This document shows, one piece after another, positions 34,980-50,953 of a stretch of DNA of 64,000 nucleotides. Under the pieces are notes generated by a model that ran no database searches, was not told the DNA's origin, and saw only the letters and a list, made by a program, of their open reading frames with translations. Source of the DNA: JADJXM01 sp937967285 (GTDB lineage: Bacteria; Acidobacteriota; Blastocatellia; RBC074). The stretch is from the NCBI GenBank assembly GCA_050249535.1, contig JBFWQI010000001.1, positions 248,001 to 312,000 of the forward strand, written 5' to 3'. The number at the start of each line of letters is the position of its first letter. The first letter of the stretch is position 1. A program made the translations under genes and the position numbers.

Positions 34980-35059
34980 GTAGAAAGTACAAAGTATAAA
35001 GTACAAAGTGGTTACGCGCCTTACTTTGTACTTTGTACTTTCTACTTTATACTTTATAC
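34980..35059. repeat. Inverted pair of 7-bp tandem arrays (GTANAAA type)
   Basis: Left: GTAGAAA, GTACAAA, GTATAAA, GTACAAA at 34980-35007. Right: TTTGTAC twice, TTTCTAC, TTTATAC twice at 35025-35059. The loop is only ~17 bases, so a strong hairpin is possible. The array starts directly at the recN stop and ends 25 bases before miaB. Confidence 0.88.
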
Positions 35060-35084
35060 TTCTTCCGTTGATGGAAATCCTGAA

Positions 35085-36443
<1,359 letters not shown>

Positions 36444-36470
36444 CTCTCCGTCTTTTCCAGGGAAGTAATT

Positions 36471-36959
<489 letters not shown>

Positions 36960-37046
36960 ACGGTAAAGTGTTTTGGCATCTGCTCATGTGTTCGGTTTAA
37001 TTCTCAGGCCTGACTTCCGGCCTGATCTTTCACGGAGGATCCGCTG

Positions 37047-37803
37047 TTGCGAGGGCTGAAAATAGCTATCGCCAATCAGAAGGGCGGCGTCGGTAAAACC
37101 ACTACCGCCATCAACCTGGCTGCCGCTCTGGCCCAGAAAGGGAAGAGAGTCCTCCTGACGGACCTCGACCCGCAGGCCAACAGCACTATCTCCTTTATCG
37201 CTCCCGATCAACAGGACCTTTCGATCTATGACCTGCTGACTGATAAGTCCGTCTCCTTCGACCAGGTCGTCAGAAAATCAAAGATCGAAACCCTCGATAT
37301 CCTCCCGTCCCGCATCAACCTCGCCAAACTCGAAGGTCAACTCATCGGCGACCTCGATGCACCTTTCAGACTTAAAGATAAACTCCAGGATATCTACCCC
37401 CTCTATGATGTCATCATTATTGACACTCCGCCGACCCTGGGTCTGATAACGGTAAACGCGTTGGTTGCTGCGACGCATTTGATAATTCCGATCCAGTCGT
37501 CATATTTCGCGCTTGAGGGGACTGACGATCTGCTCGACACGGTGGAGAGGATCAAGGCGAGACCTAATCCTGAGCTTGAGGTGCTGGGCGTGGTAGTGAC
37601 TTTGCACGACAGAAGAACTACTTTATCCAGAGAGGTTTACGATCAGATACATCAGGTATTTGGTGATAAATTGTTTGAGACCACGATATCGAAATCGGTG
37701 AGGCTTGAGGAGAGTCCTGCCTATCGTGAATCGATCTTCACCTTTGCGCCGGCATCGAGCGGTGCGGTGGAGTATGCCAGTCTATGCGAAGAGGTGATAC
37801 AGC

Positions 37804-37814
<11 letters not shown>
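37047..37814 (+). CDS. parA: Chromosome-partitioning ATPase ParA (Soj)
   Basis: A 255-residue deviant Walker-A ATPase that works with ParB in chromosome segregation. The start is a TTG (37047) 8 bases after CGGAGG. The deviant Walker A is KGGVGKTTTAINLAAAL (residues 12-28), followed by DLDPQANST and IIDTPPTLGLITVNALV. TCTGATAACG (37442) encodes part of that last conserved stretch and marks a sharp switch from C-rich to G-rich DNA within the gene. It overlaps parB by 11 bases. Confidence 0.95.
37442..37451 (+). other. TCTGATAACG skew-switch motif inside parA
   Basis: An exact motif on the coding strand. By hand count, 37321-37440 hold 38 C and 20 G; 37441-37620 hold 38 C and 56 G. The encoded protein is uninterrupted (GLITVNALVAATHL), so this is not an inserted segment. 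Confidence 0.65.
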
Positions 37815-38698
<884 letters not shown>

Positions 38699-38701
38699 TT
38701 T

Positions 38702-39604
38702 ATGTTTCGTCGACTCTTCACTCTTCTGCTGATTTTGTCGATACCGGCCGGCTATTTCGCGTGGCGGCGGTACACTGAGTGGAAGACGGAGATTCTGCGG
38801 GAGATGTCGATGGCCAGCCGTGTGGCGGACACGGCGGTCGGGCCGATCGAATACGGAACCAGAGGGCAGGGCGAGTGGATCCTTATCTCCCACCCATCGC
38901 CGGGCGGGTTCGATCTGATCTACCGATCGCAGCTCCGCCTGGACGGATTTCGGCTGCTGGTCCCTTCGAGACCGGGTTATCTGCGGACTCCGCTGAGCGT
39001 CGGTTCGACGCCGGAAGAGCAGGCCGATGCCTTTGCGGCGTTGATGGACTTCTTCAGGATCGAGAGGGCCGCACTGCTGGGGATCGGCGGTGGCGGGCCT
39101 TCTGCCATACAGTTCGCCCTGCGCCATCCGGGAAGATGCCGTGCGCTGATCCTGGTCTCGGCCGTCACCCACCGCATGCCCGGCGAACGCCAGTTGACCC
39201 CTGCGGAGAACTTCCTCGCCTCCATACTTGAGACCGATTTCGGAGTCTGGGCCTTCTCCCGGATCACAACCTCCCTCTTTCAGGATATCGATACCTCGGA
39301 TCAGGATGTGAAAAACGCTCTGACTGAAAGCGCGAGGGGACTTGTGCCCTGGGAGGAGAGAAAGTTCGGACGGGCGAACGACTTCAAGCAGTTTGAAGAT
39401 TTACCCGACTATCCATTTGAAAATATTAGGGTTCCGGTTTTGATTGTTCACGGGACGGATGATCAGGCGATACCTTATTCACACGCTCAGAACGCCTATA
39501 CCCGCATTCCCGGCGCGAAGATCTACCCGTTCCCCGGCGGGGATCAGTACCTGCTCTTGACCCGCTTCAGAGAGATTCAGGCAGTTATCAGCGGATTTCT
39601 CTGA
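38702..39604 (+). CDS. Membrane-anchored alpha/beta-hydrolase fold protein lacking catalytic residues
   Basis: A 300-residue alpha/beta-hydrolase fold with an N-terminal membrane anchor (LFTLLLILSIPAGYFAW, residues 5-21). The fold is recognisable: ILISHPSPGGFD, LVPSRPGYLRTPL, LRHPGRCRALILVS, PVLIVHGTDDQAIPY. The nucleophile elbow, expected as GxSxG, reads G-I-G-G-G at residues 127-131, so the Ser is Gly. The expected catalytic His near residue 281 is replaced (PFPGGDQYLLL). The acid Asp in HGTDD remains. It is therefore probably not a hydrolase in the usual sense. The start codon has no ribosome site and follows a heptamer array directly. Confidence 0.8.
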   Translation: MFRRLFTLLLILSIPAGYFAWRRYTEWKTEILREMSMASRVADTAVGPIEYGTRGQGEWILISHPSPGGFDLIYRSQLRLDGFRLLVPSRPGYLRTPLSVGSTPEEQADAFAALMDFFRIERAALLGIGGGGPSAIQFALRHPGRCRALILVSAVTHRMPGERQLTPAENFLASILETDFGVWAFSRITTSLFQDIDTSDQDVKNALTESARGLVPWEERKFGRANDFKQFEDLPDYPFENIRVPVLIVHGTDDQAIPYSHAQNAYTRIPGAKIYPFPGGDQYLLLTRFREIQAVISGFL

Positions 39605-39760
39605 GAATTAAAAGTAGAAAGAAGGTTGCAGTCCCGGAAAATCTCACTTTCCGCGGTTTTGGCACTTTCTAATTTCTACATGTAACTGCTCAGCCTCCGC
39701 GGGCTCAGAACAGGCTGTGCAGTTACTTTTACTTTATACTTTTTACATTTTACTTTTTAC
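39605..39760. repeat. Degenerate inverted array of GTARAAA type
   Basis: A short left arm (AAAAGTAGAAAG near 39610-39621) and a long right array (TTACTTTTACTTTATACTTT... at 39721-39760) flank about 100 bases with no gene. The right array contains the TAA stop and the last residues (SKK) of the convergent gene at 39750. Confidence 0.7.
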
Positions 39761-40283
39761 TCTTTTGATCTTCCTGATATTTCTTTCTCAGGCTGCGGGC
39801 CCATTTATCGATGTAAGGCTGAAGCGGTTTGAAGAGCCTGCCGCGCCATCCGCTCTGCTTCTCGCGCCATGCCTTGTGATACTGATCGACGTAACTTCTG
39901 ATTGCGCCTTCGTATTGATGCTTTTTGATGCCGTGCGACAGGGTCAGATAGTAGTGCTGTGCCTGAAGCGAGAGCAGCAGGTAGGCGAGATTGGGCTTGA
40001 AGTTCAGCCGGGCCGCGAGACGCTTGAAGAATCCGTCTTTAGGAATCAATGCGTTGATTGCGATCTCGAACCACGGCTGTATGTTTCCCTGGCGAGGGTG
40101 GTAGAGTCCGGGCAGTTCCTGCGCCGTCGGAATCGGCACTCGGCTGTCCGGAATGATATTGTCCACCAGAACGACACGGGTCAGCCCCCTAAGGTGCTCC
40201 TTCGGAACCATTTCCAGGACGCTGTTGATCGTCTCCTCGGTCTTCGCGGGGACTTTTGCGGTTGCTTTGTTTTCAATTTTCAT
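39750..40283 (-). CDS. Hypothetical protein, 177 residues
   Basis: I do not recognise this gene. It has no signal peptide or membrane segment. It shows a Lys/Thr-rich start, a mixed central region (VVLVDNIIPDSRVPI, PGLYHPRQGNIQPWFEIAINAL) and a helical, basic C-terminal third (GAIRSYVDQYHKAWREKQSGW). The stretch LAYLLLSLQAQHYYLTLSHG occupies a position where some small zinc-protease-like proteins carry a His-Glu motif, but no HExxH is present, so this is only a resemblance. The last residues (SKK) and the stop come from a heptamer array. It lies downstream of lpxD on the same strand, 59 bases away. Confidence 0.7.
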   Translation of the reverse strand: MKIENKATAKVPAKTEETINSVLEMVPKEHLRGLTRVVLVDNIIPDSRVPIPTAQELPGLYHPRQGNIQPWFEIAINALIPKDGFFKRLAARLNFKPNLAYLLLSLQAQHYYLTLSHGIKKHQYEGAIRSYVDQYHKAWREKQSGWRGRLFKPLQPYIDKWARSLRKKYQEDQKSKK

Positions 40284-40342
40284 CGATCGAAAATGTCCTT
40301 GATTATCAATAGATTAGATAGCTCGAGTTAAGAACTTACCTT

Positions 40343-41383
40343 TTATGAATCCTGTTTTCCTGAAGCCTCTTCGAGGCGCTGAAGCCGTTCCCTGAGCCCT
40401 CTCAACTCCCGTATTATCTGCGGCAACTGGGCGAAGACCGCTGAGGATTTGAGCCAGTCCCTGTTGTCGATCGCGGGATAGCCGGAGACGACCTTTCCTG
40501 CCTCGACTGAATTCGGAATCCCTGTCTGCGCGGTTGCGATAACACCGTCTCCGATGGTCAGATGGCCCGCGGCGCCGACCTGGCCGCTGAGGATGACTCT
40601 GTTTCCCACCTTCGTGCTGCCGGCCAGACCGACCTGCGCGCAGAGCAGGGTATCGCTGCCGACTGACGAACCATGCCCAATCTGCACCAGATTGTCAATT
40701 TTCGTGCCATTGCCGATGACCGTCTCGCCGATAGTCCCTCTGTCGATCGCGCTGCCCGCCCCGATCTCGACGTCATCTTCGATCACTACGATACCGGTTT
40801 GCGGGATCTTGAACCATCCCCCGTCCGATTGCCGCGCGAAACCGAAACCGTCCCCGCCGATCGTCACATGATTCTGCATAATAACCCGGCTGCCAACCCG
40901 GCACCCTTCGCGGACCACGCAGTGCGAGTAAATGGTCGTCTCCGGTCCGATCTCGGCGCCATCGTAGATCGCACAGTGCGAATGGATCGTCACATTGTCT
41001 CCGATGACCGCCCTGTCGCCGATCACCGTGAACGCTCCGACTGCTACGTTCTCTCCGATCCTCGCCGTCTCCGCCACGACCGCCCGCGGATCCACTCCCG
41101 CACGCCTCGACAACGGCCGGTGAAAAAGCCATAAAGCCTGCGCAAACGTCAGATACGGATTGTCCGAAATCATCCCCGACTGATCCGGACGCAGATTGCT
41201 CTCGTCGTCGGTGATCACCGCCGCTGCCTTCGTCGTCGCCAGATACTTGCGATACTTGCGATTGCTCAGAAATGTCAGCTCGCCCTCGCCCGCCTGCTCG
41301 ATAGGCGCCAATCCGGTGATCTCTACCGCCCCGTCTCCCACTACGCGACATCCTACCTGCCGCCCTATCTCTTCTAATTTCAT
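40343..41383 (-). CDS. lpxD: UDP-3-O-acylglucosamine N-acyltransferase LpxD
   Basis: A 346-residue acyltransferase of lipid A synthesis, adding a 3-hydroxyacyl chain to UDP-3-acyl-glucosamine. The ATG at 41381-41383 gives the usual start (MKLEEIGRQVGCRVVGDG). An N-terminal uridine-binding domain (to ~100, with ELTFLSNRKYRKYL) is followed by a left-handed hexapeptide helix (~105-300). The catalytic His lies in MQNHVTIGGDGFGFA. The C-terminal helix ends in QRLEEASGKQDS. Its presence shows a Gram-negative outer membrane with lipid A. It is divergent from xerD. Confidence 0.95.
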   Translation of the reverse strand: MKLEEIGRQVGCRVVGDGAVEITGLAPIEQAGEGELTFLSNRKYRKYLATTKAAAVITDDESNLRPDQSGMISDNPYLTFAQALWLFHRPLSRRAGVDPRAVVAETARIGENVAVGAFTVIGDRAVIGDNVTIHSHCAIYDGAEIGPETTIYSHCVVREGCRVGSRVIMQNHVTIGGDGFGFARQSDGGWFKIPQTGIVVIEDDVEIGAGSAIDRGTIGETVIGNGTKIDNLVQIGHGSSVGSDTLLCAQVGLAGSTKVGNRVILSGQVGAAGHLTIGDGVIATAQTGIPNSVEAGKVVSGYPAIDNRDWLKSSAVFAQLPQIIRELRGLRERLQRLEEASGKQDS

Positions 41384-41573
41384 TGTTGACTCTCTAGTCC
41401 CATTTTGTATACGATTCAGTAACGTCAGTCTGATAATGCATGGCATCAGTGGGTGGCGATCGACGGTTTGTCCTGATCGATCGCTTATTTGCCCTGAACG
41501 TTTGAGACGACGGCGTATCCATTAATATAAGGATACAGTCTGCAACGGTCTCACCATTCCGCGCGGAGGCGAC

Positions 41574-42461
41574 ATGACAGACGACAGGAAATTGATCGAA
41601 GAGTTTATTACATCTTTGAGGGTTGAAAAAGGGCTCTCTGAAAATACGGTACAGGCTTATCGAAGGGACCTGGATAAACTTTCGGCCGTCGCGCGAAGGA
41701 TTGAGAAGGCTCTGATCACGATGGACCGTGACGACGTCCTCGAAGCCATAGCCGAAATGAAGGATGGCGGCAGTTCGGATGCCTCGATCGCACGGTTCGT
41801 CTCGACCATCCGCGGATTCTACAGATACCTGACCGTGGAGAACCTGATCAAACAGGACCCGACCGCCTACCTCGAGGCCAGAAAGTCCTGGCAGACACTG
41901 CCCAAATTTCTGACGCCGCAGGAGATAGATGCCATCCTCGAGCAGCCGGATCTGTCGACCGAGACGGGAAGACGAGATCGCGCCATGCTCGAGGTGCTCT
42001 ACGCCTCAGGCCTTCGCGTCTCGGAACTGATCAACCTGAAACTGCGCGATATCGACTGGGATATGGGCGGGCTGACCTGCTTCGGGAAGGGAAGCAAGGA
42101 ACGTCGCGTTCCGCTCGGCAGATCGGCCATCGAATACCTCAAGAACTATCTGCCCGCGCGAATGCGCCTGCTGGCCGATCAGAGTTCCGACCTGCTCTTC
42201 ATCGACAGGGGAGGGCGCCGCATCTCGCGCCATAAGTTCTGGCGGTTGATCAAGGAGTACGGGCGACTGGCCGGAGTCGATTACATCACGCCTCACGTCC
42301 TTCGACACAGCTTCGCCACGACACTGCTCTCAAACGGCGCCGACCTGCGCTCGGTTCAGATGATGCTCGGCCACAGCGACATCAGTACAACTCAGATCTA
42401 TACACACGTCACCGACGAGCACATCAAGAAAGCCTACAGGAAATTTCACCCGAGATCCTGA
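41574..42461 (+). CDS. xerD: Site-specific tyrosine recombinase XerD/XerC
   Basis: A 295-residue tyrosine recombinase of the chromosome-dimer-resolving type. The N-terminal SAM-like DNA-binding domain is at residues ~5-90 (FITSLRVEKGLSENTVQAYRRDL). The catalytic domain has the Arg in YASGLRVSELINL, the Lys in GKGSKERRVPLG, HVLRHSFATTLL (His-x-x-Arg), LGHSDISTTQIYTHV (His and the nucleophile Tyr). A GGAGG site precedes the ATG. XerC is the alternative; the two are hard to separate without a tree. Confidence 0.9.
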   Translation: MTDDRKLIEEFITSLRVEKGLSENTVQAYRRDLDKLSAVARRIEKALITMDRDDVLEAIAEMKDGGSSDASIARFVSTIRGFYRYLTVENLIKQDPTAYLEARKSWQTLPKFLTPQEIDAILEQPDLSTETGRRDRAMLEVLYASGLRVSELINLKLRDIDWDMGGLTCFGKGSKERRVPLGRSAIEYLKNYLPARMRLLADQSSDLLFIDRGGRRISRHKFWRLIKEYGRLAGVDYITPHVLRHSFATTLLSNGADLRSVQMMLGHSDISTTQIYTHVTDEHIKKAYRKFHPRS

Positions 42462-42465
42462 CTGG

Positions 42466-43017
42466 TCAGCCCAGATTCATCTCGCGATACTGTTTCCGCC
42501 ATTCGTTGACGGCCCGTTCCATCTCCTGCGCCTGCTTCCTGATCATCGCCGGATCAGGATTCGGTTTGCCGAATTCCTGGTTCATCTCCCGGAACCGGTC
42601 CTGCACTCTGGTGCGCTCCTGATCCATCGTCCGGATCCTCTCCCGCCAGATCATCTTCTGCTCCTGGCTCAGACCCTGCATCAGTCTTTCATGCTCACGG
42701 TCCATCGTCCGAAGCTGATCCCTCAACTGGTCCCGCAACTTCAATCCGTCTTCCATCCTGAAGCCGCCGCCGGCCAGCTTCGCCATCTCGCGCGTCTGGT
42801 CGCGCAGCCTGTCCGCCGCCGTCGTGCACGTCTGAAGCTGATCCCGCTGCTGCTTCGTCACCGTGCGACCTTTCTCCATCCCGCCTTTCTGTTGCTGCTG
42901 CGCCGGCCTCTTACCCTTGCTCTGACCTCCGCCCTGCGCAACCACACCCAGACTGCCCGCCACCAGAAATCCACTTATGATCAATCCACTCAATATTGTT
43001 TTTGTCCTGTTTTTCAT
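42466..43017 (-). CDS. Predicted periplasmic coiled-coil protein, Gln/Arg/Met-rich
   Basis: A 183-residue exported protein of unknown function. A signal peptide (TILSGLIISGFLVAGSLGVVAQ) is followed by a Gln/Gly/Lys-rich stretch, then continuous charged helix from ~50 to 180 (LKLRDQLRDQLRTMDREHERL, RIRTMDQERTRVQDRFREM). Size and composition recall Spy/CpxP-like periplasmic chaperones, but I see no LTxxQ motif. It converges with xerD with only four bases between the stops. Confidence 0.75.
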   Translation of the reverse strand: MKNRTKTILSGLIISGFLVAGSLGVVAQGGGQSKGKRPAQQQQKGGMEKGRTVTKQQRDQLQTCTTAADRLRDQTREMAKLAGGGFRMEDGLKLRDQLRDQLRTMDREHERLMQGLSQEQKMIWRERIRTMDQERTRVQDRFREMNQEFGKPNPDPAMIRKQAQEMERAVNEWRKQYREMNLG

Positions 43018-43142
43018 CTTTTTACCCTCCTTACTTCTTTCTCCTCATATCTGTAAACGCAAGACCCGTGCCGATATCTTCCGATTCTCAAAAACCCTTC
43101 GATCCCAGTAATTGCGCCTTTTCTGGTTTGTGTGCGCGTGCG

Positions 43143-43152
43143 TCTGATAACG
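43143..43152 (+). other. TCTGATAACG skew-switch motif, intergenic
   Basis: An exact motif in the gap between the coiled-coil gene (start at 43017) and the caspase gene end. By hand count, 43021-43140 hold 37 C and 19 G; 43141-43260 hold 17 C and 54 G. The 17 bases ending with the motif (GCGTGCG plus the motif) equal those at the second mutS copy. Confidence 0.65.
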
Positions 43153-43254
43153 AGTGGGGTGCGTGGTTTTACGCTGGGAGAAGCTGGGTGGAAGATGAAT
43201 GGAAGGTGGATGGAAGGGGAGGGGCGGGCTGGAACGAGCGGACAACTTAACGCG

Positions 43255-43300
43255 AGCGTCAGCGAGCGCCCCCGGCCGTATGCGGGCGCTCGCTGACGCT
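43255..43300 (-). terminator. Hairpin downstream of the caspase gene
   Basis: A perfect 17-bp stem (AGCGTCAGCGAGCGCCC at 43255-43271, complement at 43284-43300) with a 12-base loop, beginning 9 bases after the caspase-like gene's stop. GC-rich with no T-run; it may also be a copy of a dispersed palindrome. Confidence 0.6.
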
Positions 43301-43308
43301 GCAGGTTC

Positions 43309-44214
43309 TCACACGCTGAACGGTTCCTGAGTGACGAAGTTTGCGGCGCTGCCGAGCGTGAAGAAATTGGGCGTCTGGGATGGCGGCATCTTCGACTTGA
43401 TCGTCGCGTAGAACCGCGCATAGTTCCCCTTGAACGCTCCGTGGTTCCAGACTCGCAGCAACTGCTCAGTGAAGGCCCCGTTATGATCGCCGTCGAGCGA
43501 GGTTTGATTGTCCTGACATCCCGAGATCAGGATAACGGCCGGCCTGAACTTCTTGACGATGGATGAGAGCCTTGGATTGATCGCCAGTTGGGCCAGCGCG
43601 CTGTCCGGATCGACAACCTCGCCGCTCTTGCCGGACTCTTTCGCCACGTCCTTCTGCAGCTTGTCGTAGAACACCTTGTGCTCGGCGTATGTCCGCCTGC
43701 CCACCGACAGAGGCATCATTTTCGATCTCCCTGCCGGCTCTGTGCCCGGCATCGGCTCCCTCGTTACGGTTCCGCTGTGGCAACTGTCCGAGAAGACCAG
43801 GATCCTGACACCCGACCGGAACCGGCTCAATTCCATATAGAGTTCGTCGTCGATCAACTGCCCGTCATAAAGACACCAGGTCTCGTCCTTCTTGTCGTCC
43901 TCTTCCCCCGTCACGTCCGGAATCTGGCCGCCGTGACCGGAAAAAGTCATGAAGAAGAGGCCTCCCGATTTGAGCTGCTTTGCGGCCGCCCTGATCGCCG
44001 CCAGCGTCTTGGCTCGCGTGGCGTCCTTCGTCATCAGCACCGTCGGCTTCATGCCCTTCGATCGGGCGATCTCCGACATATCCTGTGCGTCGAACTCACA
44101 TGCCATCAGATCTCCGCTCCATCCGCCGTAATGCGCCGGGCTGACCGAATTCAACCCCAGATGCAATGACAGCGCCTTCACCTTGCCGGCTGCCGCTTTA
44201 GTGGTTTTCGCCAT
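43309..44214 (-). CDS. Caspase-family (C14, metacaspase-like) protease
   Basis: A 301-residue cytosolic caspase-fold protein with no signal peptide or extra domain. The start region KALSLHLGLNSVSPAHYGGW is the first strand. The catalytic His is in FFMTFSGHGGQIPD (around residue 96) and the catalytic Cys in ILVFSDSCHSGTV (around 140). Acidic pocket residues follow (GEEDDKKDETWCLYDG), which suggests cleavage after Arg or Lys as in metacaspases (family knowledge). There is no adjacent sensor or effector gene. Such proteases serve in signalling, cell death or defence in different bacteria; the role here is unknown. Confidence 0.88.
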   Translation of the reverse strand: MAKTTKAAAGKVKALSLHLGLNSVSPAHYGGWSGDLMACEFDAQDMSEIARSKGMKPTVLMTKDATRAKTLAAIRAAAKQLKSGGLFFMTFSGHGGQIPDVTGEEDDKKDETWCLYDGQLIDDELYMELSRFRSGVRILVFSDSCHSGTVTREPMPGTEPAGRSKMMPLSVGRRTYAEHKVFYDKLQKDVAKESGKSGEVVDPDSALAQLAINPRLSSIVKKFRPAVILISGCQDNQTSLDGDHNGAFTEQLLRVWNHGAFKGNYARFYATIKSKMPPSQTPNFFTLGSAANFVTQEPFSV

Positions 44215-44436
44215 AGCTTTCTCCTGGTTTATGTGACTGCCTGATAAAGACTTGAGAACCCGATCCGTGCCTGGATGTTAGCCCGAATTCGTTCGAATGC
44301 CAATATTTTTCAGCCCTGCGAGGCTGTCTGATTGCATAAAACTCCATCTCGAGGCTACTCTATATCTTTGCATTTTCATGAGCGGAACCAGAGAGTCAGC
44401 AAGCGCCACCAACTTTTACGTTTGACGGAGATGACA

Positions 44437-45450
<1,014 letters not shown>

Positions 45451-45451
45451 C

Positions 45452-45517
45452 GGTGCGCAGGCGCCCGGCAGGTGCGCAGGCGCCCCGCCTGCGAATGTTA
45501 ATTCACGCCTGCGCACC
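45452..45517. repeat. GGTGCGCAGGCG direct and inverted repeat before gltX
   Basis: GGTGCGCAGGCG occurs at 45452-45463 and 45471-45482, and its perfect complement at 45506-45517. A hairpin can form with either copy. It sits between the methyltransferase stop and the gltX ribosome site (GGAG at 45522-45525) and may terminate the first transcript. Confidence 0.75.
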
Positions 45518-45531
45518 CAGTGGAGTAATTA

Positions 45532-47186
<1,655 letters not shown>

Positions 47187-47280
47187 ATCACTGAAAACTG
47201 GAGACTTTTCCGCTATCATATCAAAAGGCTTATAAACAGCCCGGACCCCGAATATTTACCCAGGAGAAATCACACACACC

Positions 47281-48990
<1,710 letters not shown>

Positions 48991-49002
48991 AATCGGATTT
49001 CC

Positions 49003-49181
<179 letters not shown>

Positions 49182-49256
49182 TGATAGAGTTTTAAGTAAC
49201 GCCACATTGGATCTGGCATTCACTTCATATAAACCTGACTTTGGAGGAAAACAGGG

Positions 49257-50939
49257 ATGTTCACCCGTCGCATTACCTTGGTCGTTTCTCTGTTACTGTC
49301 GATCAGTCTGGCATTCGGCCCGGTTGCGGCTCAATCGCGCCGGTCGGGCAAAACGACGGTCAAAGCCGAAGATCTGCAGGAATGGCTTGGTTATCTGGCT
49401 TCAGATGAGCTTGAAGGGCGCGCCACTTTTTCCGAAGGCCTCGGGCTGGCCGCGGCCTACATCGCTCAGCAACTCAAAAGCTGGGGCGTCAAACCCGGCG
49501 GAGATAACGGCTCGTACTTCCAGCGCGTCAAGGTGCTCGGAGTCAAAAGCGTCAACAACTCGACCCTGACCGTCGAGGTGAACGGGCAAACCCGCGTCTT
49601 CAAGGACGGCGAAGGAATCGCGTTCCCCAAAAACGTCGGCGGCAAGCGCAACTTCACGGCCGATCGAATCGAATTCATGGGCTACGGCCTGGATGCTCCT
49701 CTCGCCAACCATAACGACTATGCCGGTCTGGATGTGAGTGGAAAAGTCGTGGTCTATCTCGGCTCCACCGGCCCGAAGGGGCTGGGGCCGCAGTTCCGTC
49801 GCGCTCTTGGCGGTCGAGCCAGATATGCCACCGATCAGCGGCAGGCGCTGGCCGGCATCGGACCCGCGAGCGGGGGCTTCGGCGGCAGACAGGGTGGCCA
49901 GGCTTCAGGCCGCGGCGGCCCCCAACCGGATTTCACCACCGTCCAGCGGCTGGACAACCCGCTCCCGCCAAGCGTTACGGCCGAGGATGCATTCTTTGAA
50001 TTTCTCTTCAGTAACGCCGAGGTAAAATACGCTGAGCTGAAGGACAAGGCCGCGAAGCAGGAACCGCTGCCCATCTTTACGCTCAAGGGCGTCAAGATGA
50101 CCTTCAATCTCGATGCCGATTACCAGATAGTCCGTACCCAATACACCCGGAACGTCATCGGCACGATCGATGGCGCCGATCCGGCGCTCAAAAACAGTTA
50201 CGTCCTCTTCAGCGCGCATTACGATCATGTAGGTTATGCCGAAGGCGAAATCGTAAACGGCGCCCGCCAGGGAGCTGTCGGCCGTGTCAAAACCGGCAAA
50301 GTAGACGACCGCATCTGGAACGGCGCGGATGACGACGGCTCCGGGACAGCCACTTTGCTGGGAGTCGCCAAATCCTTTGCCTCGGGGCCCAGGCCGAAGC
50401 GGTCGCTGATGTTCCTCTGGTTCGCCGGCGAGGAACGCGGCCTGTGGGGATCACGCTACCATGCCGATTACCCGACCGTCCCGATCGGAGAGATGGTCGC
50501 CAATCTGAATATGGATATGGTCGGCCGCAACCGCGACGACAAAGCCGAAGAGGCAAATTCGGTCTACCTTGTCGGCTCCGATCGCATCAGCACCGAGCTT
50601 CACAACGTCTGCATCGACGCCAACGACTCGATGGCCAAGCCGCTCAAGCTGGATTTCGAGTTGAACGATCCGACCGACCTCGAACAGATCTATTACCGCA
50701 GCGACCATTACAGTTATGCCGCCAAGGGCATCCCGATCATCTTCTTCACTACAGGGCTCCACGGCGATTATCACTTCAACAGCGATCATGTCGACCTGAT
50801 CAATTTCGAAAAGATGGCGCGGATCGGCCAGCTTGTCTATGAAACGGGGCGTCGTGTGGCCAACCTCGATCACCCGCCGGCTCGCGATAACAAGGGGCCG
50901 CGCGTCGGAAAGGGCAGCAATGGCAAAATCGACCGCTAG
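49257..50939 (+). CDS. Secreted M28-family zinc metallopeptidase with PA insertion
   Basis: A 560-residue exported aminopeptidase-like protein. The signal peptide is ITLVVSLLLSISLAFGPVAAQ. The protease-associated (PA) domain occupies ~100-250 around GYGLDAPLANHNDYAGLDV. The M28 zinc site is built from SAHYDHVGY, NGADDDGSGTATLLG, FAGEERGLWGSRYH and LNMDMVGRNRDD, with the last His in TTGLHGDYHFNSDH. All ligands seem present. A Gly/Gln-rich stretch (FGGRQGGQASGRGG) near residue 208 is probably a flexible loop. It likely trims peptides in the periplasm or outside. Confidence 0.92.
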   Translation: MFTRRITLVVSLLLSISLAFGPVAAQSRRSGKTTVKAEDLQEWLGYLASDELEGRATFSEGLGLAAAYIAQQLKSWGVKPGGDNGSYFQRVKVLGVKSVNNSTLTVEVNGQTRVFKDGEGIAFPKNVGGKRNFTADRIEFMGYGLDAPLANHNDYAGLDVSGKVVVYLGSTGPKGLGPQFRRALGGRARYATDQRQALAGIGPASGGFGGRQGGQASGRGGPQPDFTTVQRLDNPLPPSVTAEDAFFEFLFSNAEVKYAELKDKAAKQEPLPIFTLKGVKMTFNLDADYQIVRTQYTRNVIGTIDGADPALKNSYVLFSAHYDHVGYAEGEIVNGARQGAVGRVKTGKVDDRIWNGADDDGSGTATLLGVAKSFASGPRPKRSLMFLWFAGEERGLWGSRYHADYPTVPIGEMVANLNMDMVGRNRDDKAEEANSVYLVGSDRISTELHNVCIDANDSMAKPLKLDFELNDPTDLEQIYYRSDHYSYAAKGIPIIFFTTGLHGDYHFNSDHVDLINFEKMARIGQLVYETGRRVANLDHPPARDNKGPRVGKGSNGKIDR

Positions 50940-50953
50940 GCAGGTCGTGAGCT

